Positions 1-6,156 of a DNA stretch of 7,406 bases are shown piece by piece. The notes beneath the pieces are model-generated. The model made no database searches, had not been told where the DNA came from, and was given only the letters and a program-made list of their open reading frames with translations. The stretch lies in NCBI GenBank assembly GCA_021545625.1, contig JAJRVH010000106.1, positions 1 through 7,406 on the forward strand. The letters are read 5' to 3'. Position numbers and translations under genes: made by a program. Numbering within the stretch: the first letter of the stretch is position 1; every line of letters begins with the position of its first letter. This DNA is from Zetaproteobacteria bacterium (GTDB lineage: Bacteria; Pseudomonadota; Zetaproteobacteria; Mariprofundales; Mariprofundaceae).

Positions 1-54
1 GACGAAGGGTATATTGTTTGTTCACAGAGGTATGAGCAGGTGTTGATGACATGA
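1..54 (+). CDS. 3' end of an upstream gene (partial, unknown product)
   Basis: Frame 1 is open from the window edge and reads DEGYIVCSQRYEQVLMT before a TGA at 52-54. That stop overlaps the ATG of the next gene at 51 as ATGA, the usual arrangement of translationally coupled genes. The other two forward frames close earlier (TGA at 33-35 and at 44-46). Only 17 residues are visible, so no product can be assigned. The call rests on the overlap geometry alone; the alternative is that this is leader sequence with a chance open frame. Confidence 0.45.
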   Translation, partial: DEGYIVCSQRYEQVLMT

Positions 55-2195
55 TTTCTCCCGAATATTTCAGTTTTCGCTGGAGCTGGTACCGTCCGAT
101 ACTGAACCGGGGTGAGAAACCGTCCGACCGTTGTCGTGTGGAGGCCCGGCGTCTGCCCATCCGGGTTTCGGGCCGGGATGCGGGGATCTATATTCCGTTT
201 GCCGTGCATTCGGACGTTGATGCAGCGATCCAGACCGCCCTGCGCCGTCTGCAGGATTATGGTATCCGTTATATCGTCAAGGGCGAAAAGGTTTCCGCGC
301 ATCAGTTGCCCGGCATGGACGCCCGGGCCCGTTCGATGGTCGGGTATCTGCGCAAGCAATATCCGCATTTGCCGCTTTCCCTGCTGCATCACTGGTGCGC
401 GGATGACAAGGGGGCGCCGGCATTGCTGCATTTATGGGAAGGCCTCTGGGACCAGGGGTGGAAGCAGGATCAGGCTGATATGGCGCCATGGGTGCCGGCC
501 GTGAACGTGCTGATTCTGCGGCTGATGCGTCAGGCAATTGCCGCCTTGCCGTCCGAGGAGGAGTCGACAACCAGTCATGTCATGCTTTGCGTTGTCGGTG
601 GTCTGTATGTCTGGGCCCTGCAGGAGTTTCTGAAAAAATATCTCGAAGGCGTTGTCGAGGTGACCCGCATTGCCAGTTACGAATCGATGATGCTGCCCTG
701 TACGCCGATGGCCTTTCTCCTGCAACAGCCCGATGATTCGCTGCTGGGCGATGAACGCCACGTGATCCGCGCCTATGGTCTGGAGCCGGATATCGTGCCG
801 CGCATGCGCGCCTTGCGCGAAAAGGTGGGGCCGAAGAACGAAGGCGGCATTCTTGCCCTGCTGGCCCGGGACAAGCTCGGTGCGCATCTTCTGAAGCGGA
901 CCTGGGCCCGGCTGTCGCTGTGGCAACTGGCCGTGAAAAGCGGATATGGCGGCTGGATGGAGTATGTGCTCAACGCCAAGAAGCTCGATCAGTTGCTGGC
1001 GGCCCAGGCCAGACTCGGCAGCGGAGCCATGGATAGTCTCGAGCATTTGCGCGAGGAGCCCGTCGCGCAATGGCTGCGGGCCCTTCTTGAAGGTGGTCGT
1101 GCGGCCAGGGCGGCCGGAGAGCCATGGCTGCGCGACGATATTACGCTGAACGCCTTTCGTGTTTTCGATGAGGATGTGCGCGTCGAGATCGGTCGACGCA
1201 AGGCCGAGCGCAACTGGCTGGACCGCAAGCCGGAGCTGGCCCCGAAGGCGCGCGGCGCCGAGGCTGACAAGCTGCTTGAACAGGCTTACGTGGACGGGGA
1301 GCTTGTTTTTATCCAGCCGGATTTCACGCGCGCGCTGCACGGGGGGAAATCGCTGGCCATGCGTCAGGGATGCCTGCGCGTGCAATGGTCGGACTATCTG
1401 GCCGGCATGCAGGCGCTTCACGGTGGTTCCGCGGCGGATTTCCTGGAGCAGCATTTCCTGCCGGGTGTGTTGAAAACACTGGGGCAGACAGGTGGCATCT
1501 TTCTCGACGAATGCTCGTCTTCCGGTTGTCTGTTGCGCGGGGGGGTTCCTGCTCTGACGGAAGCGGCCGTGCATCTCAGGCGGCAGTTGCGCGAGTGGTA
1601 TATGGAGTTTGCCGATAATGACGATGCGAATATGCCATCCCTGTCGATGTGTATCGCCCTGATCGGTGATTGGGTGTTTTCCGAAAGCAGGGACGGACGC
1701 ATGGGAGAGCGCAGCGTGGCGTTTGCGCTGGCGGTGCCGCAGGCGGACGCGGGCGTATCGCGCGATTGCGGCGTCGGGCGTCTGATCGCCTATCGCGATT
1801 ATCATTCCGGACTACAGCCCCTGGGAAGCGTCAGGGTGGAAAGCATCGAGTCCGGCACGGGACAGAATGTCAGCGTGCTCTATAACAACGGTCTGGCGCT
1901 GACTGCGCCGGCGCTGGCCGAGCTGACCACGGCATTGTCCGGCAAGGCGGACATCCGCGAATTCCATCTGAATGCAAAGCAGGTGGCGGGAGTACTGGAC
2001 GGCTATCGCCTGCCACAGGGAGGTCTGAATCTGGTGGCCGTGCACCTGCAGGGCGGCGATGAAAGCCTGCTGTGGTTGTTCGTGCGTGCCGGCAAACCGT
2101 GCCTGGGCGGTGTCGATATGGAATTGTTCGAATTACTGGATGAGAACTCCAGAGGCGCCCGGCTGATCGCCGAGCAGGGGCTGTCGCGCTGGTGA
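51..2195 (+). CDS. Large protein of unknown function with a possible degenerate class III cyclase-like domain
   Basis: I do not recognise this 714-residue protein by name. The ATG at 51 overlaps the stop of the preceding open frame and has weak purine-rich Shine-Dalgarno candidates (AGAGG at 26-30, AGG at 38-40). There is no signal peptide and no clear membrane segment, so it is probably cytoplasmic. Residues 1-430 look mostly helical and match nothing I know. Residues about 435-615 follow the order of a class III nucleotidyl cyclase domain: an Asp (D448) after a short hydrophobic strand, a helix, a GG turn at 481-482 about 34 residues later, a strand-hairpin, a long helix (about 501-520), then the strand SLSMCIALIGDWVF, an R-M-G-E-R turn (550-554) and a final strand-helix near 555-571. 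The second metal-binding Asp, expected near 489-490, is Ser-Ser, so if the fold is right the domain is probably inactive or regulatory. This fold call is by-eye inference. The gene sits directly before tilS in the same frame with no gap. Confidence 0.85.
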   Translation: MISPEYFSFRWSWYRPILNRGEKPSDRCRVEARRLPIRVSGRDAGIYIPFAVHSDVDAAIQTALRRLQDYGIRYIVKGEKVSAHQLPGMDARARSMVGYLRKQYPHLPLSLLHHWCADDKGAPALLHLWEGLWDQGWKQDQADMAPWVPAVNVLILRLMRQAIAALPSEEESTTSHVMLCVVGGLYVWALQEFLKKYLEGVVEVTRIASYESMMLPCTPMAFLLQQPDDSLLGDERHVIRAYGLEPDIVPRMRALREKVGPKNEGGILALLARDKLGAHLLKRTWARLSLWQLAVKSGYGGWMEYVLNAKKLDQLLAAQARLGSGAMDSLEHLREEPVAQWLRALLEGGRAARAAGEPWLRDDITLNAFRVFDEDVRVEIGRRKAERNWLDRKPELAPKARGAEADKLLEQAYVDGELVFIQPDFTRALHGGKSLAMRQGCLRVQWSDYLAGMQALHGGSAADFLEQHFLPGVLKTLGQTGGIFLDECSSSGCLLRGGVPALTEAAVHLRRQLREWYMEFADNDDANMPSLSMCIALIGDWVFSESRDGRMGERSVAFALAVPQADAGVSRDCGVGRLIAYRDYHSGLQPLGSVRVESIESGTGQNVSVLYNNGLALTAPALAELTTALSGKADIREFHLNAKQVAGVLDGYRLPQGGLNLVAVHLQGGDESLLWLFVRAGKPCLGGVDMELFELLDENSRGARLIAEQGLSRW

Positions 2196-3176
2196 TTGCG
2201 GTTGCCGGCTGAATATCCGGATTTCGGCGCCATCTGGCTAAGGCATTCGCTGTTTCCCGAATTGCCGGATTCGCTGGCTGTTGGCTGGTCCGGCGGCGCG
2301 GATTCCACCGCGTTGCTGCTGGCCCTGCGCGCGGCGGGATATAAGGTGATGGCCTGGCATGTCGATCACGGCTGGCGAGACGGGTCGGCGGCCGAGGCGC
2401 GCCAGCTGGCCGAACAGGCGCGCTGTTGGGGGATTCGTTTCTGTTCGGCGCGCCTTCCTTCTGTCCCCCGAAGCAACCCCGAGGCGGCTGCCCGGCAGGC
2501 CAGATACCGGCAATTCCTGCAATGGTCGGAAACCTTCGCAATCGATTGCCTGTGTCTGGGACATCATCTTGACGATCAGGCCGAAACGGTATGCATGCGC
2601 ATGCTGCAGGGAGCGGGTGTGAACGGTTGCCGGGGCATGCCGCGCGAGCGCCGGCAGGGAGGGCTGCGCATTGTGCGTCCGCTGCTGCATGTGCGGGCCG
2701 CTGAATTGCGCGCTGCCTTGCAGGCTGCGGGCGTAAGCTGGCTGGAGGATGCGACGAACGACGATGTGCGCTTCAGGCGCAATGCCATCCGGCATCGTCT
2801 GTTTCCGGCCATGGCGGCTGCCGGCACGGATCCGCAGGCCTTGTTTCTGCGATGGGCTCGTCAGGCCGATATGGTCGGCCGGCGGCTGGACAGGGAGGCC
2901 CGGCTGCTTCTGGCCGCGACGGAGCAGGAGCAGGAAACGGTTTCTGTGAGATGGCGGGAATGGCGGGCGGCATCGCCCGCCGTGCGGGCTCGCGCATTGC
3001 AGCTGATGGTATCGAGATTGCTGGGCGAAGGTATGACACCGGGGCGCAGACATATCCAGCTGGCCGAGACATGGACTCGCAAGAGCGGTCTGGGCGGACT
3101 GGACCTGTCCGGATGTCGTCTGCAGCGGCGTCGTAAATTCTTGCATCTTGAAGCAAGGCGGGCAGGTTTGCCATGA
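2196..3176 (+). CDS. tilS: tRNA(Ile)-lysidine synthetase TilS
   Basis: TilS uses ATP and lysine to convert C34 of the CAU-anticodon tRNA-Ile to lysidine, switching its decoding from AUG to AUA. It is an essential cytoplasmic enzyme. The 326-residue product has the N-type ATP pyrophosphatase P-loop SGGADST (32-38), the WHVDHGWR strand (54-61), the HHLDDQAET motif (123-131), RPLL (161-164) and the family signature WLEDATNDD...RRNAIRH (182-200). It is about 100 residues shorter than E. coli TilS (432 aa) and appears to lack the full C-terminal domain, as in the short TilS type. The start is TTG at 2196, directly after the previous TGA; the first in-frame ATG (2350) would remove the P-loop. Another TTG at 2202 is possible. 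The nearest Shine-Dalgarno candidate (AGGGG, 2176-2180) is 15 bases away, so initiation probably depends on coupling to the upstream gene. The function is very secure; the exact start is less so. Confidence 0.96.
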   Translation: MRLPAEYPDFGAIWLRHSLFPELPDSLAVGWSGGADSTALLLALRAAGYKVMAWHVDHGWRDGSAAEARQLAEQARCWGIRFCSARLPSVPRSNPEAAARQARYRQFLQWSETFAIDCLCLGHHLDDQAETVCMRMLQGAGVNGCRGMPRERRQGGLRIVRPLLHVRAAELRAALQAAGVSWLEDATNDDVRFRRNAIRHRLFPAMAAAGTDPQALFLRWARQADMVGRRLDREARLLLAATEQEQETVSVRWREWRAASPAVRARALQLMVSRLLGEGMTPGRRHIQLAETWTRKSGLGGLDLSGCRLQRRRKFLHLEARRAGLP

Positions 3177-3197
3177 GTGTGGCCCGGGTATTGCTTT

Positions 3198-3212
3198 CAT
3201 GAAACGTTCATG
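3198..3212. repeat. 15-bp inverted repeat in the tilS-ftsH intergenic region
   Basis: CATGAA-ACG-TTCATG has perfect 6-bp arms around a 3-base centre, 22 bases after the tilS stop. It could be a protein-binding site or a small hairpin. The stem is AT-rich and no T-run follows, so it does not look like an intrinsic terminator. Function is unknown. Confidence 0.4.
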
Positions 3213-3235
3213 TGCCCCTTCCATGCTTGTCACAT

Positions 3236-3255
3236 TCCCTTTCCTTTCGAAGGGA
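3236..3255 (+). promoter_or_regulatory. Possible hairpin masking a Shine-Dalgarno sequence before ftsH
   Basis: TCCCTT (3236-3241) can pair perfectly with AAGGGA (3250-3255) around an 8-base loop, with a possible extra T-G pair outside. The right arm includes the start of the strong ribosome-binding sequence GGAGGT (3253-3258). In RNA this would partly hide the ribosome site of the 10-codon ORF at 3265. An alternative pairing (CCTT 3243-3246 with AAGG 3250-3253) also involves the same purines. The pairing is seen in the sequence; a regulatory role is inferred only. Confidence 0.3.
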
Positions 3256-3264
3256 GGTCTGCAG

Positions 3265-3297
3265 ATGGGGCATGGGGCGTCTGTCGGTCGTAAATAG
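3265..3297 (+). CDS. Candidate 10-codon leader ORF upstream of ftsH
   Basis: The ATG at 3265 opens MGHGASVGRK and ends at TAG (3295-3297), 23 bases before the ftsH ATG and in a different frame. It is preceded by GGAGGT (3253-3258) with 6 bases of spacing, the best Shine-Dalgarno match in the window and better than that of ftsH itself. The peptide has no run of one amino acid that would suggest amino-acid attenuation. It could be a leader peptide, a ribosome standby or coupling site for ftsH, or a chance ORF behind a purine-rich tract. No homologue is known to me. Confidence 0.25.
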   Translation: MGHGASVGRK

Positions 3298-3308
3298 TTG
3301 AATAAGAA

Positions 3309-3313
3309 AAGGA
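3309..3313 (+). promoter_or_regulatory. Ribosome binding site of ftsH
   Basis: AAGGA lies 7 bases before ATG 3321, good spacing. It decides the start in favour of ATG 3321 over the in-frame TTG at 3315, which would lie almost on top of this site. Confidence 0.8.
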
Positions 3314-3320
3314 TTTGAAA

Positions 3321-5246
3321 ATGGGAAAGAATATTCTGCTGTGGCTGGTGATTGGTCTGACCATGATGAGCCTGTTCAATATGTTTTCCTCGCCGATGCC
3401 GAAGGGCGAGAAGATGGCTTACTCGACCTTTATCGAGCGGGTGAATCAGGGAATGGTCGAGACGGCGACGATCAAGGATCATCAGGTTGTCGGTCAGTAC
3501 CGGGATGCCAGCGGCGAACTGAAGAATTTTGACGTGACCGTGCCGAACGACCCGAACCTTTATCAGCGTTTGCTTGACCAGCATGTGATGGTCAACGTCA
3601 AGGAGAAGGAAGAGGTGCCGTTCTTTTTGTCGGTGCTGATTTCGTGGTTCCCGATGCTGTTGCTGATCGCCGTCTGGGTGTTCTTCATGCGACAGATGCA
3701 GGGGGGCGGCAAGGGCGGCGCGATGTCGTTCGGCAAGAGCAAGGCCAAGCTGCTCAATGAGAACACCGTGCGCGTTACGTTCGATGACGTGGCCGGCTGC
3801 GACGAGGCCAAGCAGGAGGTCACCGAGGTGATCGAATTTCTGCGCGACCCGTCAAGATTTACGCGCCTGGGCGGAAAGATACCCAAGGGTATGCTGCTGG
3901 TCGGGCCTCCGGGCACGGGCAAGACGCTGCTGGCCCGCGCCATCGCCGGCGAGGCCGACGTGCCGTTCTTTTCCATTTCCGGTTCCGATTTCGTCGAGAT
4001 GTTCGTCGGCGTCGGCGCATCGCGCGTACGCGATATGTTCGAGCAGGCGAAGAAAAACGCGCCCTGCATTATCTTCGTCGATGAAATCGACGCGATGGGC
4101 CGCCATCGCGGTGCCGGCATCGGCGGCGGCAATGACGAGCGCGAACAGACGCTGAACCAGATGCTGGTCGAGATGGATGGCTTTGAGTCCAACGAGGGAG
4201 TGATCCTGGTGGCTGCGACGAACCGCCCGGACGTGCTCGATCCCGCATTGCTGCGACCGGGCCGTTTCGACCGGCAGGTTGTGGTGCCGCGGCCAGACCT
4301 GCTCGGTCGGGAACAGATCCTGAAGGTGCATATGCGCAAGGTGCCGCTGGCGAGCGACGTGAATGTCAAGGAGCTGGCGCGCGGCACGCCCGGCTTTTCC
4401 GGCGCGGATCTGGCCAACCTGGTCAATGAGGCGGCGTTGAATGCGGCTCGCTACGATCGGGACAAGGTCACGCGAACGGACTTCGAAATGGCCAAGGACA
4501 AGGTGATGATGGGGGCCGAGCGGCGTTCGATGATCATCTCCGAGGACCAGAAGAAAACGACGGCCTATCACGAGGCCGGCCATGCGCTGGTCGCCAAGCA
4601 TCTGAAGCATGCCGATCCGGTGCACAAGGTGAGCATCATTCCGCGCGGTCAGGCGCTGGGCGTGACAATGCAGCTTCCCGAGGAGGACCGCTTCAATCAC
4701 GACCGCGAATATCTGCGCGACCAGATCGCCATCATGATGGGGGGACGCCTGGGCGAGGAACTGGTACTGGGTCAGATGACGACCGGTGCCTCCAACGATT
4801 TCGAACGGGCAACCCAGCTGGCGCGCAATATGGTCACGCAGTGGGGCATGTCCGAGGAGCTGGGGCCGATGGTATACGGCGAGCGCGAGCATGAGCCGTT
4901 TCTTGGCCGGGAGATCACCCGTCAGACCAATATCTCCGAGGAAACTGCCCGCAAGATCGATGCGGTGGTGCGCAGGCTGATCGAGGAAAACTACGATCGC
5001 GCCAAACGTATTCTTGAGGAGCATATGGAGCAGTTGCACCTGCTGGCCAAGGCGCTGATCAGGTATGAGACGCTTGATACGACCGATATCGATCGCGTCA
5101 TGGAAGGCAAGGAGCCACTGCTGATCAAGGAGCCCGAAACGAAAGGCGCGGCTGCTGCGACGCCGGAAGAGCCGACCGGCAAAGTCGATATCGGCGAGGA
5201 TGAGGCGTCGAAGCCGGCCAGCGACGAGGCGGGGCAGACGCACTGA
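3321..5246 (+). CDS. ftsH: ATP-dependent zinc metalloprotease FtsH
   Basis: FtsH is the membrane-anchored hexameric AAA+ protease that extracts and degrades unassembled membrane proteins and short-lived regulators. The 641-residue product has, in order, an N-terminal membrane segment (about 5-22), a small periplasmic domain (about 25-100), a second membrane segment (about 101-123), a Gly-rich linker, Walker A GPPGTGKT (195-202), the pore loop MFVGVG (227-232), Walker B IIFVDEID (250-257), the second region of homology with likely arginine fingers R312 and R315, the zinc site HEAGH (417-421) and a likely third zinc ligand D493 in GASND. The C-terminus is an acidic, Ala/Glu-rich tail that probably is disordered. 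All catalytic elements are intact and the length is typical (E. coli 644-647). The N-terminal MGKNILLWLVIG resembles proteobacterial FtsH. It is preceded by the only sizeable gap in the window, so it may have its own promoter, but I found no convincing one. Its stop overlaps the folP start (TGATG). Confidence 0.99.
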   Translation: MGKNILLWLVIGLTMMSLFNMFSSPMPKGEKMAYSTFIERVNQGMVETATIKDHQVVGQYRDASGELKNFDVTVPNDPNLYQRLLDQHVMVNVKEKEEVPFFLSVLISWFPMLLLIAVWVFFMRQMQGGGKGGAMSFGKSKAKLLNENTVRVTFDDVAGCDEAKQEVTEVIEFLRDPSRFTRLGGKIPKGMLLVGPPGTGKTLLARAIAGEADVPFFSISGSDFVEMFVGVGASRVRDMFEQAKKNAPCIIFVDEIDAMGRHRGAGIGGGNDEREQTLNQMLVEMDGFESNEGVILVAATNRPDVLDPALLRPGRFDRQVVVPRPDLLGREQILKVHMRKVPLASDVNVKELARGTPGFSGADLANLVNEAALNAARYDRDKVTRTDFEMAKDKVMMGAERRSMIISEDQKKTTAYHEAGHALVAKHLKHADPVHKVSIIPRGQALGVTMQLPEEDRFNHDREYLRDQIAIMMGGRLGEELVLGQMTTGASNDFERATQLARNMVTQWGMSEELGPMVYGEREHEPFLGREITRQTNISEETARKIDAVVRRLIEENYDRAKRILEEHMEQLHLLAKALIRYETLDTTDIDRVMEGKEPLLIKEPETKGAAAATPEEPTGKVDIGEDEASKPASDEAGQTH

Positions 5247-6100
5247 TGCCGTCCCGCTGGCACCGCCCGGAACATGGCGATGCATGGATCATGGGGGTGC
5301 TGAATTGCACCCCCGATTCGTTTTCGGACGGCGGTCTTCACATGGCAGTCGAGGATGCTGTCGCGCATGGCCTGATCATGCATGATCAGGGGGCGGCGCT
5401 GATTGATGTCGGCGGCGAATCCACGCGCCCGGGAGCTTCTCCGGTGGCGCTGGATGTCGAGCTTGAGCGGGTGATTCCGGTGGTCGCGGCGCTGAGCGAG
5501 GCGGGAGTCTGCGTGTCGATTGATACAATGAAGGCTGAGGTGATGCGCCAGGCCGTGGCTGCCGGAGCGAAACTCGTCAATGATGTCAGCGCGCTGAGGC
5601 ATGATCCGGACAGCCTTGCCGTTGTGGCCGATGCCGGCGTTGATGTGTGCCTGATGCATATGCAGGGAAGTCCTGCATCGATGCAGGAGCAACCGCATTA
5701 TGATGATGTTGTGTCCGAAGTGCTGACCTTTTTCGAACAGCGTATTACGGCATGCCTGGATGCCGGCATCGGCGAATCATCGATTTTGCTGGATCCCGGT
5801 ATTGGCTTCGGCAAGCGTTTGCAGGATAACCTGGCGCTGATCATGGCAATTGGGCGGATCAGGCAGGCTTTTTCGATGCCGGTATTGCTGGGCGTATCGC
5901 GAAAATCATTTCTAGGGCTGCTGACGGGTGCCGAAACCGGGGATCGCGAGGTGGAAACCGCCGTGGCGGACGCGATCGGTATTCTGCAGGGTGCCGATGT
6001 CGTGCGGGTGCATGACGTGGCGATTCAGCGCCGGGCGGTGCGGGTTGCATCGGCCCTGGCCGATCATGGCTTGCAGGAGTTTCCGATCCAACTATCTTAG
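5246..6100 (+). CDS. folP: Dihydropteroate synthase FolP
   Basis: DHPS joins 7,8-dihydropterin pyrophosphate and p-aminobenzoate to give 7,8-dihydropteroate in folate synthesis; it is the sulfonamide target. The 284-residue TIM-barrel enzyme shows GVLNCTPDSFSDGG (17-30), IDVGGESTRPGA (53-64), SIDT (91-94), VND (111-113), LMHMQGSP (136-143), LDPGIGFGK (182-190), GVSRKSFLG (216-224) and RVHDV (254-258), a complete set of substrate-binding loops. The ATG at 5246 shares one base with the ftsH TGA and has only distant G-rich Shine-Dalgarno candidates, so it is probably translated by coupling to ftsH. A shorter start at ATG 5291 would begin right at the first conserved strand and is less likely. 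The ftsH-folP pairing is widespread in proteobacteria. The coding sequence holds two unusually long perfect palindromes (5371-5390 and 5671-5688), listed separately. I see no insertion of the kind found in mobile sulfonamide-resistance Sul enzymes. Confidence 0.98.
   Translation: MPSRWHRPEHGDAWIMGVLNCTPDSFSDGGLHMAVEDAVAHGLIMHDQGAALIDVGGESTRPGASPVALDVELERVIPVVAALSEAGVCVSIDTMKAEVMRQAVAAGAKLVNDVSALRHDPDSLAVVADAGVDVCLMHMQGSPASMQEQPHYDDVVSEVLTFFEQRITACLDAGIGESSILLDPGIGFGKRLQDNLALIMAIGRIRQAFSMPVLLGVSRKSFLGLLTGAETGDREVETAVADAIGILQGADVVRVHDVAIQRRAVRVASALADHGLQEFPIQLS
5371..5390. repeat. 20-bp perfect palindrome inside folP
   Basis: CCTGATCATGCATGATCAGG equals its own reverse complement over all 20 bases; the next flanking pair (G/G) breaks it. 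It encodes LIMHDQ in a helix of FolP. Palindromes elsewhere in the window that I found by eye do not exceed about 12 bp, apart from the 18-bp one at 5671. Role unknown. Confidence 0.85.
5671..5688. repeat. 18-bp perfect palindrome inside folP
   Basis: TCCTGCATCGATGCAGGA is perfectly self-complementary and begins exactly 300 bases after the 20-bp palindrome. Both share CCTG...CAGG ends. It encodes part of the conserved MHMQGSPASMQ loop, where repeated ATG-CAG codons contribute to the symmetry. A 10-bp palindrome (TGCATATGCA, 5655-5664) lies just upstream. Role unknown. Confidence 0.85.
5830..5867. repeat. Imperfect inverted repeat inside folP
   Basis: CTGATC (5837-5842) and GATCAG (5857-5862) are perfect 6-bp arms around 14 bases. 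They are flanked by an outer CCTG (5830-5833) and CAGG (5864-5867), offset by unequal spacers. The arms resemble those of the two perfect palindromes upstream in the same gene. It may be chance. Confidence 0.35.
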
Positions 6101-6125
6101 AGGCATGGCGTGCTGCTGAAGATGA

Positions 6126-6155
6126 CGCCGGGTGAGACAAGGAGAGGCGCCGGCG
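6126..6155 (+). promoter_or_regulatory. Possible GC hairpin around the cdaA ribosome binding site
   Basis: CGCCGG (6126-6131) and CCGGCG (6150-6155) are perfect 6-bp complementary arms, all G/C. The right arm ends one base before the cdaA ATG. The 18-base loop contains the Shine-Dalgarno sequence AAGGAG (6139-6144). Such a stem could affect initiation, but short GC repeats are common in GC-rich DNA. Confidence 0.3.
6139..6144 (+). promoter_or_regulatory. Ribosome binding site of cdaA
   Basis: AAGGAG lies 12 bases before ATG 6157; the adjoining AGAGG (6143-6147) gives a closer 9-base spacing. Together they support initiation at 6157 independent of folP. Confidence 0.7.
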
Positions 6156-6156
6156 A

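Noticed and set aside
793..812. 12-bp palindrome CGCGCATGCGCG in the 714-aa gene
   Set aside because: It comes from consecutive CGC-ATG-CGC codons. Palindromes of this size occur elsewhere in the window (for example near 2590) and are expected in GC-rich coding DNA.
432..1805. Long antisense open frame opposite the 714-aa gene
   Set aside because: Its translation is rich in Arg, His, Gln and Pro with no recognisable motif. It mirrors the codon pattern of the + strand gene, as is usual in GC-rich DNA.
3161..3172. GGCA-GGTT-TGCC hairpin at the tilS stop as a terminator
   Set aside because: The stem is only 4 bp and no T-run follows.
3147..3176. Heat-shock (sigma-32-like) promoter, CTTGAAG plus CCAT at the end of tilS
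   Set aside because: The -35-like element is good, but the -10 part matches only the CCAT core and overlaps the tilS stop. Too weak to annotate, although ftsH is heat-inducible in some bacteria.
3227..3255. Possible sigma-70 promoter with TTGTCA at 3227-3232
   Set aside because: No acceptable -10 hexamer lies 16-18 bases downstream; that position is the purine-rich GAAGGGAGG tract.
2238..3584. Antisense open frame spanning tilS and the start of ftsH
   Set aside because: It runs across two certain genes and their spacer, has low-complexity His/Gln/Arg composition and no domain.
3852..5285. Antisense open frame opposite ftsH
   Set aside because: A shadow of the conserved FtsH codons, with no independent motif or plausible start context.
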